Source: Dickeya oryzae (GTDB taxonomy: Bacteria; Pseudomonadota; Gammaproteobacteria; Enterobacterales; Enterobacteriaceae). From it: DNA of 64,000 bases. The stretch spans positions 310,001 to 374,000 of the forward strand of contig NZ_SULL01000006.1 of assembly GCF_009372235.1 (NCBI RefSeq), given 5' to 3'. Positions 52,277-62,871 of the stretch are shown here, one piece after another (the first letter of the stretch is position 1; each line of letters opens with the position of its first letter). Position numbers and translations under genes: made by a program. Below the pieces are notes generated by a model. It was not told where the DNA came from, ran no database searches, and saw nothing but the letters and a program-made list of their open reading frames with translations.

Positions 52277-54223
52277 TCAAACATGTGTGCGTGGTGAATA
52301 TTTTTTCAGCGTGTTACTCACTGGTTCCGACAACGCGAACAGATCCCCCTGTCCACCGCAAACGCCTTTATTCAGCAACGTCTGCCACTCTTCACACGTA
52401 CGCACGCCAGAGGCAAACACATGGGCGTTTGTGCCCTTGCACGCTTCGGTCAGGCTGCTGACAAACAGCTGATTCTCCGGCCGCTTATCCAGACTACGCA
52501 CCAACCCCGGATGGAGCTTGATCACCTCCACCTGTAACGACTTGATGTAGGCGGTGCTGACCAGCGTCAGCCCGGCCTGAGTCACCGCCAGTCGGCAACC
52601 TAGACCCGTAATCATCGCCACTATCGGACGCAAACGGCCGATATATTGACACACATCCGCCTCGGCAAGTTCAAACAATAATCGCGTACGTTGCTTTTTC
52701 GGACACTGGAGTAAGGTTTCGCGCAGCCAGCTCAGGAACGGCCGTTGCAACAGCGAATCCACCGTAATAGGGAAAGCCAGTACCGAATCCTGCCAGCTGA
52801 CGGTCAGGGCAATCACCCGGCTGATCAACTGCCGGTCATAACCGGAGGTCAGGCCAAGCTGACGCACCAGCGGCATGTACTCAGCCTCCAGCAGTTCCTG
52901 GGTGCCATCATAAATTCTGCTAAACATTTCCCGGTGGTGTACCTCGCCTTCACGGGTAATAGCCGGTTTTTGATACAGACGCGGCCCGCCACGCAACAAG
53001 GTGTGTTCCAGTAGCGTTCGCCACCTCACGCTACCCCGGCCTTTTTCCGGCACCCGTCGGTCATACACACACCATCCATTCCCCCCTTGTAATACCGCGT
53101 TACGGGTCGCGTCCTCCACACTTTCCATTACCTGTTCGGTGCTTTGCCCGCCATGGTAGGCGGAAATGCCAATGTGCAAAATATCTTCCCGATCGATAAG
53201 CGAGGTCGTCGGCAAGATATCGATGGCTTTCACCAGTTGGCTGGCGATATTATCCGCTTCTTTCAGGTTGCAATGCGGCAACAGTACCGTGAAATCGCTG
53301 TGGTAATAGCGCGCCAGCAGCGCAGCGGGGTAGCGTAAAACAAACGTAGACAACAGGTTAATCAGGGTATTGCGATATTCATCCAGCACACCGCCATAAC
53401 CGTGTGTTTCCTGCAAGGTGTCAAAGTCTGGCAGGCGGATCATCATCACCACACCATGGGTGCCGACATCTTCCGTGTCGTCCAGTTGCGTAGCGAGCTG
53501 ATTTTCAAAAAATAACCGATTATTCAAGCCGGTTTGGGAATCCTGCGCTGCGAATGATCGAATCAGAGTATCGACCCGGCTACGGGCCTCACGCGCTTCC
53601 GCCAAATCCAGCAGCAACTGGTCCAACGCGCCACTGGCCATCGCTGGCCACTCATGCACCGAGCCATGCATCACGGTATCGCGCTCACCGGCCAGAATCC
53701 GCCGGGCGCGGGCCTCTAACTGTTCCTGCCCAGCCATCTGCCGTCGCAGCCAGCGCACGCCATGAAAGACGATTATCGCAATCAGCAGTATCGTCAACAC
53801 AATCGACAACGTGGATTTAAGATAGCGTGGCATGCCAAATAACGGATCAACGTAGGTGACGTTGACCCTGACGTCCGCGTGGTGCAACAGCGATAAGCTG
53901 GTGTGACGGTACAGCAAGGCTCGCTCCCCACCTTCAGACATCATTTCTGGTAACCGTAGCCAGTAGAGCCGTTCATGGCCGTCGCGCAGTTCCAGTTCCA
54001 CAATGCCAGCCGCCTTCATCACCGCGGGCAACCAGAACTGGATATTATCGGGGGCCTGAACCAACAGAGCCTGATCAATGCTCGCCGCCACGGCCCTGAG
54101 CTGATGATCCATACGTTGCTGGCTATAACACACAAAACTAAAAATGCTACTGGCCAACACCAGACCCACGGCCAGTGTCGTCAGCAGCGTCATTACTATT
54201 GATATTCTGGCAGTCAACCCCAT
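52277..54223 (-). CDS. csrD: RNase E specificity factor CsrD
   Basis: CsrD promotes RNase E decay of CsrB/CsrC sRNAs and so controls CsrA. The 648-residue protein has two membrane segments (about 8-32 and 136-156), a HAMP-like region, and degenerate GGDEF and EAL domains: the GGDEF position reads YHSDF and the EAL position is also changed (ELAEAD), so it should neither make nor cleave c-di-GMP. Start at MGLTARISIV matches the family length (646); an ATG 28 codons earlier is possible. Confidence 0.93.
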   Translation of the reverse strand: MGLTARISIVMTLLTTLAVGLVLASSIFSFVCYSQQRMDHQLRAVAASIDQALLVQAPDNIQFWLPAVMKAAGIVELELRDGHERLYWLRLPEMMSEGGERALLYRHTSLSLLHHADVRVNVTYVDPLFGMPRYLKSTLSIVLTILLIAIIVFHGVRWLRRQMAGQEQLEARARRILAGERDTVMHGSVHEWPAMASGALDQLLLDLAEAREARSRVDTLIRSFAAQDSQTGLNNRLFFENQLATQLDDTEDVGTHGVVMMIRLPDFDTLQETHGYGGVLDEYRNTLINLLSTFVLRYPAALLARYYHSDFTVLLPHCNLKEADNIASQLVKAIDILPTTSLIDREDILHIGISAYHGGQSTEQVMESVEDATRNAVLQGGNGWCVYDRRVPEKGRGSVRWRTLLEHTLLRGGPRLYQKPAITREGEVHHREMFSRIYDGTQELLEAEYMPLVRQLGLTSGYDRQLISRVIALTVSWQDSVLAFPITVDSLLQRPFLSWLRETLLQCPKKQRTRLLFELAEADVCQYIGRLRPIVAMITGLGCRLAVTQAGLTLVSTAYIKSLQVEVIKLHPGLVRSLDKRPENQLFVSSLTEACKGTNAHVFASGVRTCEEWQTLLNKGVCGGQGDLFALSEPVSNTLKKYSPRTHV

Positions 54224-54375
54224 CCCTGCGCCTAACTCCGTATCAATGAATTGAAAAGTGCTTTCATGAGAGACTTTGTGTGTTGTTTGCGATTTATCAG
54301 TTCGCATACTACCCGTTACAAATATAGTCCTTAAATGATTTACCTCTATTTTTGTCCCCGATAAGGAGAGTTTTT

Positions 54376-55362
54376 ATGCGCGCAATCGTGCTCGGGCAGC
54401 AAGATGGCCAGACGGTGGCCAACGTTAGCACTATTGAACCATCACAATTACCTGATGGCGATGTCACTGTCGACGTCGATTGGTCCGGCATTAATTATAA
54501 GGATGCATTGGCGATTACTGGCAAAGGTAAAATCATTCGCCAGTTCCCGATGGTGCCGGGCATCGATTTTGCTGGCACCGTGCGTCACAGCGCTCATCCG
54601 GATTTTCAGGCCGGGCAGTCTGTGGTACTGACCGGTTGGGGCGTGGGTGAAAATCATTGGGGTGGTCTGGCAGAACAGGCTCGCGTCCAGGCTGACTGGC
54701 TGGTGCCATTGCCACAGGGCCTGACACCGCGTCAGGCGATGATCATCGGCACCGCCGGGTTTACCGCGATGCTGTGCGTGATGGCGCTGGAAGAAGGGGG
54801 CGTCACCCCGGCGAGTGGCGATGTGGTCGTCAGCGGTGCCAGCGGCGGCGTCGGCAGCACGGCTATTGCGCTGTTGCATGCGTTGGGATATCAGGTAACA
54901 GCTATCAGCGGCCGGGCGGACAATAGCGCCTATCTGCAGCAACTTGGTGCCCATCAGGTACTGGACCGTACAGAATTCGCCGCAGCCGGTCGTCCACTGG
55001 AAAAACAGCGTTGGGCAGGGGCTATCGACACGGCAGGCGACCAGGTACTGGCAACGCTGCTGGCCCAAATGCATTATGGTGCCACCGTTGCCGCCTGCGG
55101 GCTGGCGGCTGGCGTCTCACTACCCACCACGGTGATGCCATTCATTCTGCGCAACGTGCGCCTGCAAGGTGTCGATTCGGTGATGACGCCACGCGCACGC
55201 CGTCATGAAGCCTGGCGTCGTCTGGCAACACTGCTGCCAGCCTCCTTCTACGAGCAGGTGACTCAGGAAATCTCGCTGGAGCAGGTTCCCGCCACCGCCG
55301 CTGCGCTATTGGAAAATCGGGTAACCGGCCGTACGCTGGTGCGCATCAGTAGCGCACACTGA
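54376..55362 (+). CDS. acuI: Acrylyl-CoA reductase AcuI (YhdH), zinc-free MDR family
   Basis: AcuI reduces toxic acryloyl-CoA to propionyl-CoA with NADPH. The 328-residue protein has [22 protein letters not shown], the NADPH fold [14 protein letters not shown], and [12 protein letters not shown], matching E. coli YhdH. AAGGAGAG precedes the ATG; an earlier in-frame ATG is rejected. It is divergent from csrD, as in E. coli. Confidence 0.94.
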   Translation: MRAIVLGQQDGQTVANVSTIEPSQLPDGDVTVDVDWSGINYKDALAITGKGKIIRQFPMVPGIDFAGTVRHSAHPDFQAGQSVVLTGWGVGENHWGGLAEQARVQADWLVPLPQGLTPRQAMIIGTAGFTAMLCVMALEEGGVTPASGDVVVSGASGGVGSTAIALLHALGYQVTAISGRADNSAYLQQLGAHQVLDRTEFAAAGRPLEKQRWAGAIDTAGDQVLATLLAQMHYGATVAACGLAAGVSLPTTVMPFILRNVRLQGVDSVMTPRARRHEAWRRLATLLPASFYEQVTQEISLEQVPATAAALLENRVTGRTLVRISSAH

Positions 55363-55372
55363 AACCCCTCAG

Positions 55373-55400
55373 GACGGGCCATCTCTCGCCCGTCTTTATT
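55373..55400 (+). terminator. acuI terminator
   Basis: GACGGGC (55373-55379) pairs with GCCCGTC (55388-55394) and is followed by TTTATT. Confidence 0.8.
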
Positions 55401-55564
55401 CCTATTTTGTAAAAACCGGTAAAATATACCGCCCGCTAAAAAAGAACGATTCCCCGCCACATTATTTCACCGCATACTGCTTCCACGCCCATTACTCACC
55501 AGCAGGGCGTAGCGTTAACGCGAATCCCCAGCCTGACACCAATAATCAAAAGCGGGAGTTCACC

Positions 55565-56566
55565 ATGTCCAGACATCGCAAACTGACTGGCGCCGACGTG
55601 ACGCCAGAATCACTGTTCTATCAGCGCCGCACCATTCTTAAGGCGTTGGGGCTGACCGCCGCTACGCTGAGCCTGTCGCCCGCCGCCCGCGCCGACCTGC
55701 TCAACTGGTTCCAGGGAAAACGAGCCCCTGCCGCCCCACCCGGCAAGCCGCTGACATTTAGCCAGCCACCGCAGTGGCCCCCTGATCTGGCGCTAACGCC
55801 GGAAGACAAAGTCACCGGTTATAACAATTTCTATGAATTCGGTCTGGATAAAGCCGACCCTGCCGCTAACGCGGGTGGTCTCAAGACTGAAGGATGGACG
55901 GTGCGGATCGACGGTGAAGTCGCCAAACCCATCACGCTGGATATCGACGATATTCGCCGCCGTTTCCCGCTGGAAGAACGCATCTACCGTTTTCGCTGCG
56001 TCGAAGCCTGGTCGATGGTGATCCCGTGGGTCGGGTTTGAGTTATCTCAATTGATAAAACTGGCTGAACCGACCAGCCATGCCCGTTATGTCGCTTTTCA
56101 AACCCTGTATGACCCGGCACAAATGCCCGGCCAAAAAGATAGCTTTATGGGGGGAGGTCTCGATTACCCCTATGTCGAAGGGTTGCGTTTAGACGAAGCC
56201 ATGCACCCGCTGGCCTTCCTGGCCGTTGGTGTTTACGGCAAGACGCTGCCACCGCAAAACGGTGCGCCGATACGGCTGGTCACACCGTGGAAATACGGCT
56301 TCAAGAACATAAAGTCCATCGTGCATATCAGCCTGACACGTCAACAACCGCCCTCAACCTGGAATCTGGCGGCACCTAATGAGTACGGGTTTTATGCCAA
56401 CGTTAACCCTAATGTCGATCATCCTCGCTGGTCGCAAGCCAGTGAACGGGTCATCGGTGCCGGTGGGTTACTGAACGTTCAGCGTCAGCCGACGTTATTG
56501 TTCAACGGCTATGCCGATCAGGTCGCCTCGCTGTATCAGGGGCTGGATTTACGGGCCAACTTTTGA
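55565..56566 (+). CDS. msrP: Protein-methionine-sulfoxide reductase catalytic subunit MsrP
   Basis: MsrP is a periplasmic molybdoenzyme that repairs oxidised methionines, taking electrons from MsrQ. The 333-residue precursor has a Tat signal ([10 protein letters not shown], residues 20-29, cleavage after ARA near 43). The molybdenum-ligating Cys145 is in [12 protein letters not shown]. Other matches are [18 protein letters not shown] and [22 protein letters not shown]. msrQ follows after 63 bp. Confidence 0.96.
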   Translation: MSRHRKLTGADVTPESLFYQRRTILKALGLTAATLSLSPAARADLLNWFQGKRAPAAPPGKPLTFSQPPQWPPDLALTPEDKVTGYNNFYEFGLDKADPAANAGGLKTEGWTVRIDGEVAKPITLDIDDIRRRFPLEERIYRFRCVEAWSMVIPWVGFELSQLIKLAEPTSHARYVAFQTLYDPAQMPGQKDSFMGGGLDYPYVEGLRLDEAMHPLAFLAVGVYGKTLPPQNGAPIRLVTPWKYGFKNIKSIVHISLTRQQPPSTWNLAAPNEYGFYANVNPNVDHPRWSQASERVIGAGGLLNVQRQPTLLFNGYADQVASLYQGLDLRANF

Positions 56567-56629
56567 TCGCCTCAACCTATGACTCCCGCCGCGCTGCGGG
56601 CATTCATCCCTATATAGGAACATGACGGT

Positions 56630-57229
56630 ATGCGTCTGACCTCCCGACACATCATCGCCCTGAAAGTCGTGCTGCATCTGGCGGCGTTCCTGCCGCTACT
56701 CTGGCTGGTATTCGCCGTTAATCAGGGTGCATTCAGCGCCGATCCGGCAAAAGATATCCAGCATTTTACCGGCCGGATGGCACTGAAACTGCTGCTGGCG
56801 ACACTGATGGTGACACCGCTGGCACGCTACGGTAAACAGCCGCTGCTGATCCGCTGCCGCCGTCTGCTGGGGTTGTGGTGTTTCACCTGGGCCTGCCTGC
56901 ATCTGCTCAGCTATGCGCTGCTGGAGTTAGGGGTTAATCATCTCGATTTGTTGGGAAAAGAGATTCTTCTGCGTCCTTATCTGATGCTCGGCATGGTCAG
57001 TTGGCTGATACTGCTGGCATTAACCGTGACCTCCACCCAGTCAGCACAGCAAAAACTGGGATCAGGCTGGCAAAAGCTGCACAATCTCATTTATCTTGTC
57101 GCGATCTTAGCCCCTGTTCATTATCTTTGGTCGGTAAAATCGCTATCGCCATTACCGATCATGTACGCTTCCGTTGCCGTCATATTACTGCTTTTTCGCT
57201 ACCAGAAGTTGCGTCGATGGCGTCGTTAA
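56630..57229 (+). CDS. msrQ: Heme-binding membrane subunit MsrQ
   Basis: MsrQ is a heme b membrane protein that passes quinone or flavin electrons to MsrP. The 199-residue protein has about six membrane segments with heme-ligand histidines, for example in [15 protein letters not shown] and [13 protein letters not shown] and [23 protein letters not shown]-type ribosome site precedes the ATG. It ends the msrPQ operon. Confidence 0.95.
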   Translation: MRLTSRHIIALKVVLHLAAFLPLLWLVFAVNQGAFSADPAKDIQHFTGRMALKLLLATLMVTPLARYGKQPLLIRCRRLLGLWCFTWACLHLLSYALLELGVNHLDLLGKEILLRPYLMLGMVSWLILLALTVTSTQSAQQKLGSGWQKLHNLIYLVAILAPVHYLWSVKSLSPLPIMYASVAVILLLFRYQKLRRWRR

Positions 57230-57468
57230 TCAGCACTATCTGTACCCAGAAGACGGTATTTTTCGCGTATTTTCGTAAATTTTTGTCAATAGCGTCGCGG
57301 GTAACTCCGCAGATAAGACCAGTATTTGGCTGCTAACTGCTACGATATAGCTATAATGTTCAAACTGTGCGGATGGAAAGGGACATTTTCGCTCCGCAAA
57401 GGGTGACAAACGGATAGCTTCGCGTTATGTTGTGCGCCACTGAGCCAATCGAGGGAGATAGCAGCACA
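57230..57468. other. msrQ-aroQ intergenic region
   Basis: No gene is seen in these 239 bp. They contain the candidate promoter of aroQ-accBC. A leader of about 100 nt precedes aroQ. Confidence 0.45.
57352..57357 (+). promoter_or_regulatory. aroQ-accBC promoter -10 element
   Basis: TATAAT at 57352-57357 is a perfect -10. The -35 is unclear: TTGGCT lies 20 bp upstream. In E. coli accBC has a strong promoter upstream and is repressed by AccB; the equivalent here may lie at this position. Confidence 0.5.
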
Positions 57469-57921
57469 ATGGCAGACAAGTTTCACATTTTGCTCCTTAA
57501 CGGTCCAAACCTGAATCTGCTGGGAACCCGTGAGCCGGATAAATACGGTCATACGACGCTGGCGGAGATCGTGAGCCGATTGGAACAAGATGCGGCAGCG
57601 CTGAACGTGCAGCTTTCCCACCTGCAGTCAAATGCGGAACATGAGCTGATTGACCGTATCCATCAGGCCAGAGGAAACACTGACTTCATTCTGATTAACC
57701 CGGCAGCATTTACCCACACCAGTGTGGCGCTACGGGATGCTCTGTTGGCGGTCGCCATCCCGTTTATCGAGATCCACCTGACTAACGTGTACGCACGTGA
57801 ACCTTTCCGTCATCACTCTTACCTGTCTGATGTGTCAGCTGGGGTGATCTGCGGTCTGGGGGCAGATGGATACCATTATGGTTTACAGACGGCGGTAAAA
57901 CGCCTGTCAACGTCCAATTAA
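57469..57921 (+). CDS. aroQ: Type II 3-dehydroquinate dehydratase
   Basis: AroQ dehydrates 3-dehydroquinate to dehydroshikimate, step three of aromatic amino-acid synthesis. The 150-residue protein has [16 protein letters not shown] with active Tyr26, [24 protein letters not shown] and [16 protein letters not shown], the type II signature. E. coli uses the unrelated type I enzyme AroD, so this is a difference in gene content. Start at [10 protein letters not shown] with GAGGGAG upstream. It precedes accB by 35 nt, so the two are probably co-transcribed. Confidence 0.96.
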   Translation: MADKFHILLLNGPNLNLLGTREPDKYGHTTLAEIVSRLEQDAAALNVQLSHLQSNAEHELIDRIHQARGNTDFILINPAAFTHTSVALRDALLAVAIPFIEIHLTNVYAREPFRHHSYLSDVSAGVICGLGADGYHYGLQTAVKRLSTSN

Positions 57922-57956
57922 CCATTTCCAATTAACAAGAGTACGGAACCACATTC

Positions 57957-58424
57957 ATGGATATTCGTAAAATCAAGAAACTGATCGAACTGGTTGAAGA
58001 ATCCGGCATCGCCGAACTGGAAATCTCCGAAGGTGAAGAGTCGGTACGCATCAGTCGTGCTCCGGCACCGGGTAGCTACCCGATGATGCAACAGGCCTAC
58101 GCACCGATGCCGCAGCAGTTCGCACCAGCGGCCGCTCCGGCAGCCGCGCCAGCCGCTGCTGCTGAAGCCGCCGCACCTGCTGCCATCAGCGGTCACGTGG
58201 TACGCTCACCGATGGTAGGTACCTTCTACCGTACGCCGAGCCCGGATGCGAAACCGTTCGTGGAAGTCGGCCAGCAGGTCAAAGTCGGCGATACCCTATG
58301 CATCGTTGAAGCCATGAAAATGATGAACCAGATCGAAGCAGACAAAGCGGGTGTGGTGAAAGCCATTCTGGTTGAAAGCGGCCAGCCGGTTGAATTTGAC
58401 GAGCCATTGGTTGTCATCGAATAA
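57957..58424 (+). CDS. accB: Biotin carboxyl carrier protein of acetyl-CoA carboxylase
   Basis: AccB carries biotin between the carboxylase and carboxyltransferase in malonyl-CoA synthesis, and in E. coli represses its own transcription. The 155-residue protein has an N-terminal helix, an Ala/Pro-rich linker (about 60-80) and the biotinyl domain with Lys121 in VEAMKMMNQ. It precedes accC by 11 nt. Confidence 0.97.
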   Translation: MDIRKIKKLIELVEESGIAELEISEGEESVRISRAPAPGSYPMMQQAYAPMPQQFAPAAAPAAAPAAAAEAAAPAAISGHVVRSPMVGTFYRTPSPDAKPFVEVGQQVKVGDTLCIVEAMKMMNQIEADKAGVVKAILVESGQPVEFDEPLVVIE

Positions 58425-58435
58425 CGAGGCTTACC

Positions 58436-59779
58436 ATGCTAGATAAAATTGTCATCGCCAACCGTGGTGAGATTGCGTTGCGCATTTTGCGTGCCTGTAA
58501 AGAGCTGGGCATCAAAACCGTCGCCGTGCATTCCACTGCGGACCGCGATCTGAAACACGTATTGCTGGCGGACGAAACCGTGTGTATCGGTCCGGCTCCG
58601 TCAACAAAAAGCTACCTGAATATTCCGGCTATTATCGCAGCAGCGGAAATCACCGGTGCAGTGGCTATCCACCCGGGTTACGGTTTCCTGTCTGAAAACG
58701 CTGACTTCGCTGAGCAGGTTGAACGTTCCGGTTTTATCTTCATCGGCCCGCGCGCTGACACCATCCGTCTGATGGGCGACAAAGTGTCTGCTATCAGCGC
58801 CATGAAAAAAGCCGGTGTTCCCTGTGTACCGGGTTCTGACGGCCCGCTGGGCGACGACATGGATAAGAACCGCGCTATCGGTAAGCGCATCGGTTATCCG
58901 GTCATTATCAAAGCCTCTGGCGGCGGCGGCGGTCGCGGTATGCGTGTCGTGCGTAGCGAAAAAGAGCTGGAACAATCGATCGCGATGACCCGCGCGGAAG
59001 CGAAAGCGGCGTTCAACAACGACATGGTCTACATGGAAAAATACCTGGAAAACCCGCGTCACGTGGAAATCCAGGTACTGGCCGATGGTCAGGGCAACGC
59101 CATTTATCTGGCGGAGCGCGACTGTTCCATGCAGCGTCGTCACCAGAAAGTGGTGGAAGAAGCGCCAGCACCGGGTATTACCTCCGATCTGCGTCGCTAT
59201 ATCGGTGAACGTTGTGCCAAGGCGTGTGTCGACATCAACTACCGTGGTGCCGGTACCTTCGAGTTCCTGTTTGAAAACGGCGAGTTCTATTTCATTGAAA
59301 TGAACACCCGTATTCAGGTAGAGCACCCGGTAACCGAAATGATCACCGGTGTGGACCTGATCAAAGAGCAGTTGCGTATTGCTGCCGGTCAGCCGCTGTC
59401 CATCAAGCAGGAAGAAGTGAAAGTTCGTGGTCATGCGGTGGAATGCCGTATCAACGCCGAAGACCCGAACACCTTCATGCCAAGCCCAGGTAAAATCACC
59501 CGTTTCCACGCACCGGGCGGTTTTGGCGTACGTTGGGAATCGCACATTTATGCGGGCTATACCGTACCGCCGCATTACGATTCCATGATCGGCAAACTGA
59601 TCACTTACGGTGAAAGCCGCGACATCGCCATTTCCCGTATGAAGAATGCGTTGGCTGAGCTGATCATTGATGGCATCAAAACCAACGTGGAATTGCAGAT
59701 GCGCATCATGTCCGACGAAAACTTCCAGCATGGTGGGACCAACATCCACTATCTGGAGAAGAAACTCGGTCTGCAGTAA
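58436..59779 (+). CDS. accC: Biotin carboxylase
   Basis: AccC carboxylates biotin with bicarbonate and ATP. The 447-residue ATP-grasp enzyme has [29 protein letters not shown], glycine loop [18 protein letters not shown] and [15 protein letters not shown]. It is two residues shorter than in E. coli. A terminator follows, so yhdT-panF are a separate unit or read-through. Confidence 0.98.
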   Translation: MLDKIVIANRGEIALRILRACKELGIKTVAVHSTADRDLKHVLLADETVCIGPAPSTKSYLNIPAIIAAAEITGAVAIHPGYGFLSENADFAEQVERSGFIFIGPRADTIRLMGDKVSAISAMKKAGVPCVPGSDGPLGDDMDKNRAIGKRIGYPVIIKASGGGGGRGMRVVRSEKELEQSIAMTRAEAKAAFNNDMVYMEKYLENPRHVEIQVLADGQGNAIYLAERDCSMQRRHQKVVEEAPAPGITSDLRRYIGERCAKACVDINYRGAGTFEFLFENGEFYFIEMNTRIQVEHPVTEMITGVDLIKEQLRIAAGQPLSIKQEEVKVRGHAVECRINAEDPNTFMPSPGKITRFHAPGGFGVRWESHIYAGYTVPPHYDSMIGKLITYGESRDIAISRMKNALAELIIDGIKTNVELQMRIMSDENFQHGGTNIHYLEKKLGLQ

Positions 59780-59793
59780 TTCTCTGCACCAAT

Positions 59794-59825
59794 AAAACGG
59801 GTCGGCCTGCGTCGGCCCGTTTTTG
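59794..59825 (+). terminator. accBC terminator
   Basis: AAAACGGG and CCCGTTTTT close an imperfect GC stem (TCGGCC/GTCGG inside), followed by T residues. Confidence 0.85.
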
Positions 59826-59952
59826 TTTCCCACGACTCACCGCGTTCTACGCCACTACACCAATTTTCGCTGGGCAATTGGCTAACATGCCGTAAAATCC
59901 CCTGTTTTGTGTCACCTATAACACTGATTCCTGCAGGACTTGAGGGGAAATC

Positions 59953-60195
59953 ATGGATAAACGCTTTCTTCAGGCTCACCGCGAAGCCCGCTGGTCACTG
60001 GTGCTAACGCTGGCCTATCTGGTGGCCTGGGTACTCTTTGCCTATCTACCCGACAACCATCCCGGCCTGACGGGCCTGCCACACTGGTTCGAGCTGGCCT
60101 GCCTGCTGCTGCCGCTACTGTTCATCGGTCTGTGCTGGCTGATGGTACGCGTCATCTTCCGCGACATATCACTGGAGAATCACGATGCAAAGTGA
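59953..60195 (+). CDS. yhdT: YhdT family small membrane protein
   Basis: The 80-residue protein has two membrane segments (about 15-35 and 48-70) and begins MDKRFLQAHREARW, as YhdT. Its role is unknown, but it is always placed before panF. It overlaps panF by 11 nt, so it is probably translationally coupled and may assist the symporter. Confidence 0.9.
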   Translation: MDKRFLQAHREARWSLVLTLAYLVAWVLFAYLPDNHPGLTGLPHWFELACLLLPLLFIGLCWLMVRVIFRDISLENHDAK

Positions 60196-61636
60196 TGTCA
60201 TCCTGCCATTGATAGCTTACCTGTTATTGGTATTCGGCCTGTCCGTTTATGCCTGGCGGCGTCGCCAGCAGGGTAACTTTCTCACCGAGTACTTTATCGG
60301 CAACCGGTCGATGGGCGGCTTCGTACTGGCGATGACGCTGATAGGTACATATGTCAGCGCCAGCTCGTTTATCGGCGGCCCCGGCGCAGCCTATAAATAC
60401 GGGCTAGGCTGGGTACTGTTGTCGATGATTCAGGTACCGACGATGCTATTGTCACTGAGCATTCTCGGTAAGAAATTCGCGATTCTGGCCCGCCGCTATA
60501 ACGCCATCACACTGAATGACATGCTCTACGCCCGCTACGGCAGCCGCTTACTGGTCTGGTTTGCCAGCCTGAGCCTGCTGGTGGCGTTTATCGGCGCGAT
60601 GGCGGTGCAGTTCATCGGTGGTGCCCGGTTGCTGGAAACCGTGGCGCATGTACCCTATAACATCGGACTGTTGATTTTCGGCATTACCATCCTGCTCTAC
60701 ACCGCGTTCGGCGGCTTTCGTGCCAGCGTACTGAATGACGCGTTACAGGGCATCGTGATGCTGATAGGCACGCTGTTGCTGCTGGCTGGCGTGATCTACG
60801 CCGCAGGCGGATTGCCCGCCGCCGTCGGAAAACTGGCGCAGATCAACCCGGCGTTGGTCGATCCACACGGCAGCAACCAGATCCTGTCCGCCCCGTTCAT
60901 GACCTCGTTCTGGATACTGGTGTGTTTTGGCGTGATTGGCTTGCCCAATACCGCCGTGCGCTGCATTTCCTATCGCGATAGCAAGGCGCTACACCGCGGT
61001 ATCCTGATCGGTACGGTGGTTATCAGCGTACTGATGCTGGGGATGCATCTGGCTGGTGCGCTGGGGCGTGCTATCCTGCCGAACCTGACCATTCCGGATC
61101 AGGTATTGCCGGAACTGATGCTCACCGTGCTGCCGCCACTGGCCGCCGGGATCTTTTTGGCCGCACCGACAGCAGCCATTATGTCGAACATTAACGCGCA
61201 TTTGCTCCAGGCTTCCGCCACGATCGTCAAAGATCTCTACCTGAACGTCTATCCTCAGAAGATAAGCAACGAGCGTTATATCCGCCATCTATCCAGCCTG
61301 ACCACCCTGCTGCTTGGCTTGCTGGTACTGCTGGCGTCGTGGCGACCGCCGGAAATGATCATCTGGCTGAACCTGCTGGCGTTTGGCGGGCTGGAAGCGG
61401 TATTCCTGTGGCCGCTGGTGCTGGGCCTCTACTGGGAACGCGCTAACGCCGCAGGCGCGCTGAGTTCGATGTTCAGTGGGGCTATCAGCTATACCCTGCT
61501 CGCCAGCTTCAATATCCAGCTGGCGGGCTTTCATCCGATTGTGCCATCGCTGCTGTTAAGCCTGGTGGCGTTTATTCTGGGTAACCGCGTAGGGCGTCAG
61601 CCTGCATCAGCGGTTGCCGCATCTTCATCACTTTGA
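60185..61636 (+). CDS. panF: Sodium/pantothenate symporter
   Basis: PanF imports pantothenate with sodium for CoA synthesis. The 483-residue protein of the SSS family has about 13 membrane segments and ends in a Ser/Ala tail. Conserved segments include [35 protein letters not shown]-type sequence at the start and [24 protein letters not shown] in the middle. prmA starts 14 nt on. Confidence 0.95.
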   Translation: MQSDVILPLIAYLLLVFGLSVYAWRRRQQGNFLTEYFIGNRSMGGFVLAMTLIGTYVSASSFIGGPGAAYKYGLGWVLLSMIQVPTMLLSLSILGKKFAILARRYNAITLNDMLYARYGSRLLVWFASLSLLVAFIGAMAVQFIGGARLLETVAHVPYNIGLLIFGITILLYTAFGGFRASVLNDALQGIVMLIGTLLLLAGVIYAAGGLPAAVGKLAQINPALVDPHGSNQILSAPFMTSFWILVCFGVIGLPNTAVRCISYRDSKALHRGILIGTVVISVLMLGMHLAGALGRAILPNLTIPDQVLPELMLTVLPPLAAGIFLAAPTAAIMSNINAHLLQASATIVKDLYLNVYPQKISNERYIRHLSSLTTLLLGLLVLLASWRPPEMIIWLNLLAFGGLEAVFLWPLVLGLYWERANAAGALSSMFSGAISYTLLASFNIQLAGFHPIVPSLLLSLVAFILGNRVGRQPASAVAASSSL

Positions 61637-61650
61637 GGTCAGAGGCTGCT

Positions 61651-62538
61651 ATGCCGTGGATTCAACTGAAAATTAATACCTCCGGCGCACATGCGGAGCA
61701 ATTAGGCGACGCGCTGTCTGAAAGCGGCGCTGTCTCAGTCACGTTTCAGGACACGCATGACACGCCGGTGTTTGAACCCCTGCCGGGTGAAACCCGTTTG
61801 TGGGGCGATACCGACGTGATTGGCCTGTACGACGCCGAAACCGACATGGCAGAGGTGGTCGCTATGCTGGAGCAGGAGCCGCTGCTCGGTGCCGGTTTCC
61901 AGCACAAAATCGAACAACTGGAAGACAAAGACTGGGAACGGGAATGGATGGAAAACTTTCATCCCATGCAGTTCGGCAAGCGCCTGTGGATTTGCCCAAG
62001 CTGGCGTGACGTACCGGACCCGAATGCGGTCAATGTCATGCTGGACCCCGGTCTGGCATTCGGCACCGGCACCCATCCCACGACGTCGTTGTGCCTGCAA
62101 TGGCTCGACGGGCTGGATCTGGCTGGCAAAACCGTCATCGATTTTGGTTGCGGCTCCGGCATTCTGGCCATCGCCGCGCTAAAACTCGGTGCCGCGCACG
62201 CTATCGGCATCGATATCGACCCGCAGGCGATTCAGGCCAGCCGTGATAACGCGCAGCGTAACGGCGTGTCTGAACGGCTGGAGCTGTACCTGCCAAAGGA
62301 TCAGCCCAAAGACTTATCTGCAGATGTGGTGGTCGCCAATATCCTGGCGGGCCCGCTGCGCGAGCTGGCACCGCTTATCAGCGTGTTGCCAAAAGCAGGT
62401 GGCCATCTCGGTCTGTCCGGCATTCTGGCCTCACAGGCACAAAGTGTCGCGCAAGCCTATGAAGCGCAATTCCAGCTCGACCCGGTAGCAGAAAAAGAAG
62501 AGTGGTGCCGCATTACCGGTATGCGTAAACCACTCTAA
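61651..62538 (+). CDS. prmA: Ribosomal protein L11 methyltransferase
   Basis: PrmA trimethylates L11 at several positions with SAM. The 295-residue protein has an N-terminal L11-binding domain ([12 protein letters not shown], residues 1-70), then SAM-binding [18 protein letters not shown] and the catalytic-site segment [14 protein letters not shown]. Start at MPWIQLKI is the family start. An inverted repeat follows the stop. Confidence 0.96.
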   Translation: MPWIQLKINTSGAHAEQLGDALSESGAVSVTFQDTHDTPVFEPLPGETRLWGDTDVIGLYDAETDMAEVVAMLEQEPLLGAGFQHKIEQLEDKDWEREWMENFHPMQFGKRLWICPSWRDVPDPNAVNVMLDPGLAFGTGTHPTTSLCLQWLDGLDLAGKTVIDFGCGSGILAIAALKLGAAHAIGIDIDPQAIQASRDNAQRNGVSERLELYLPKDQPKDLSADVVVANILAGPLRELAPLISVLPKAGGHLGLSGILASQAQSVAQAYEAQFQLDPVAEKEEWCRITGMRKPL

Positions 62539-62550
62539 TCCCGAGGTATT

Positions 62551-62582
62551 CACCTGACGGAACATCGCCGTTGCGTCAGGTG
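62551..62582. other. Hairpin downstream of prmA
   Basis: CACCTGACG and CGTCAGGTG pair perfectly (9 bp) with a 14-nt loop. No T-run follows. It likely marks the prmA mRNA end. The following 62583-62789 is AT-rich and holds no gene, probably an UP-element and Fis-binding region. Confidence 0.6.
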
Positions 62583-62789
62583 ATTCGTACGGATATTTCG
62601 TTGGACAAACGGACTCCCCCTGCCATCAATCACTGTTTCTATGCGGTGAAACAGCATATTCAGGCGGATGTTTAATTTCTCCGGCATGTACACAAAATCA
62701 GCGAAATAAAAATAACCATTTGTTAATAAAGGAAAAATAAAAATAGCGCAGTAGCAATGCAACATTTCCTTGATCTGTTCCGCTCAATT

Positions 62790-62804
62790 GCTCAAAGTTT
62801 GGCC
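62790..62804 (+). promoter_or_regulatory. Fis-binding site at the dusB-fis promoter
   Basis: GCTCAAAGTTTGGCC fits the Fis consensus (G-nn-Y-AAA-WW-TTT-R-nn-C) and directly abuts the -35. In E. coli a Fis site sits at about -42 and represses fis. The spacing from the start site near 62840 is the same. Confidence 0.85.
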
Positions 62805-62840
62805 TTTCCTATCGCGTAAAAAATGCGTAATATACGCGCC
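62805..62840 (+). promoter_or_regulatory. dusB-fis promoter with GC-rich discriminator
   Basis: TTTCCT (62805-62810) and TAATAT (62828-62833) are spaced by 17 bp, nearly the E. coli fis promoter (TTTCAT, TAATAT). CGCGCCC follows the -10, the kind of discriminator linked to stringent (ppGpp/DksA) control and a C start. The leader is about 32 nt. Confidence 0.9.
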
Positions 62841-62871
62841 CTTGCAGGCACAGTATGGTCACTCTTTGTCT

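Noticed and set aside
58601-59833. 410-codon open frame antisense to accC
   Set aside because: accC is certain and the other strand lacks a ribosome site or domain.
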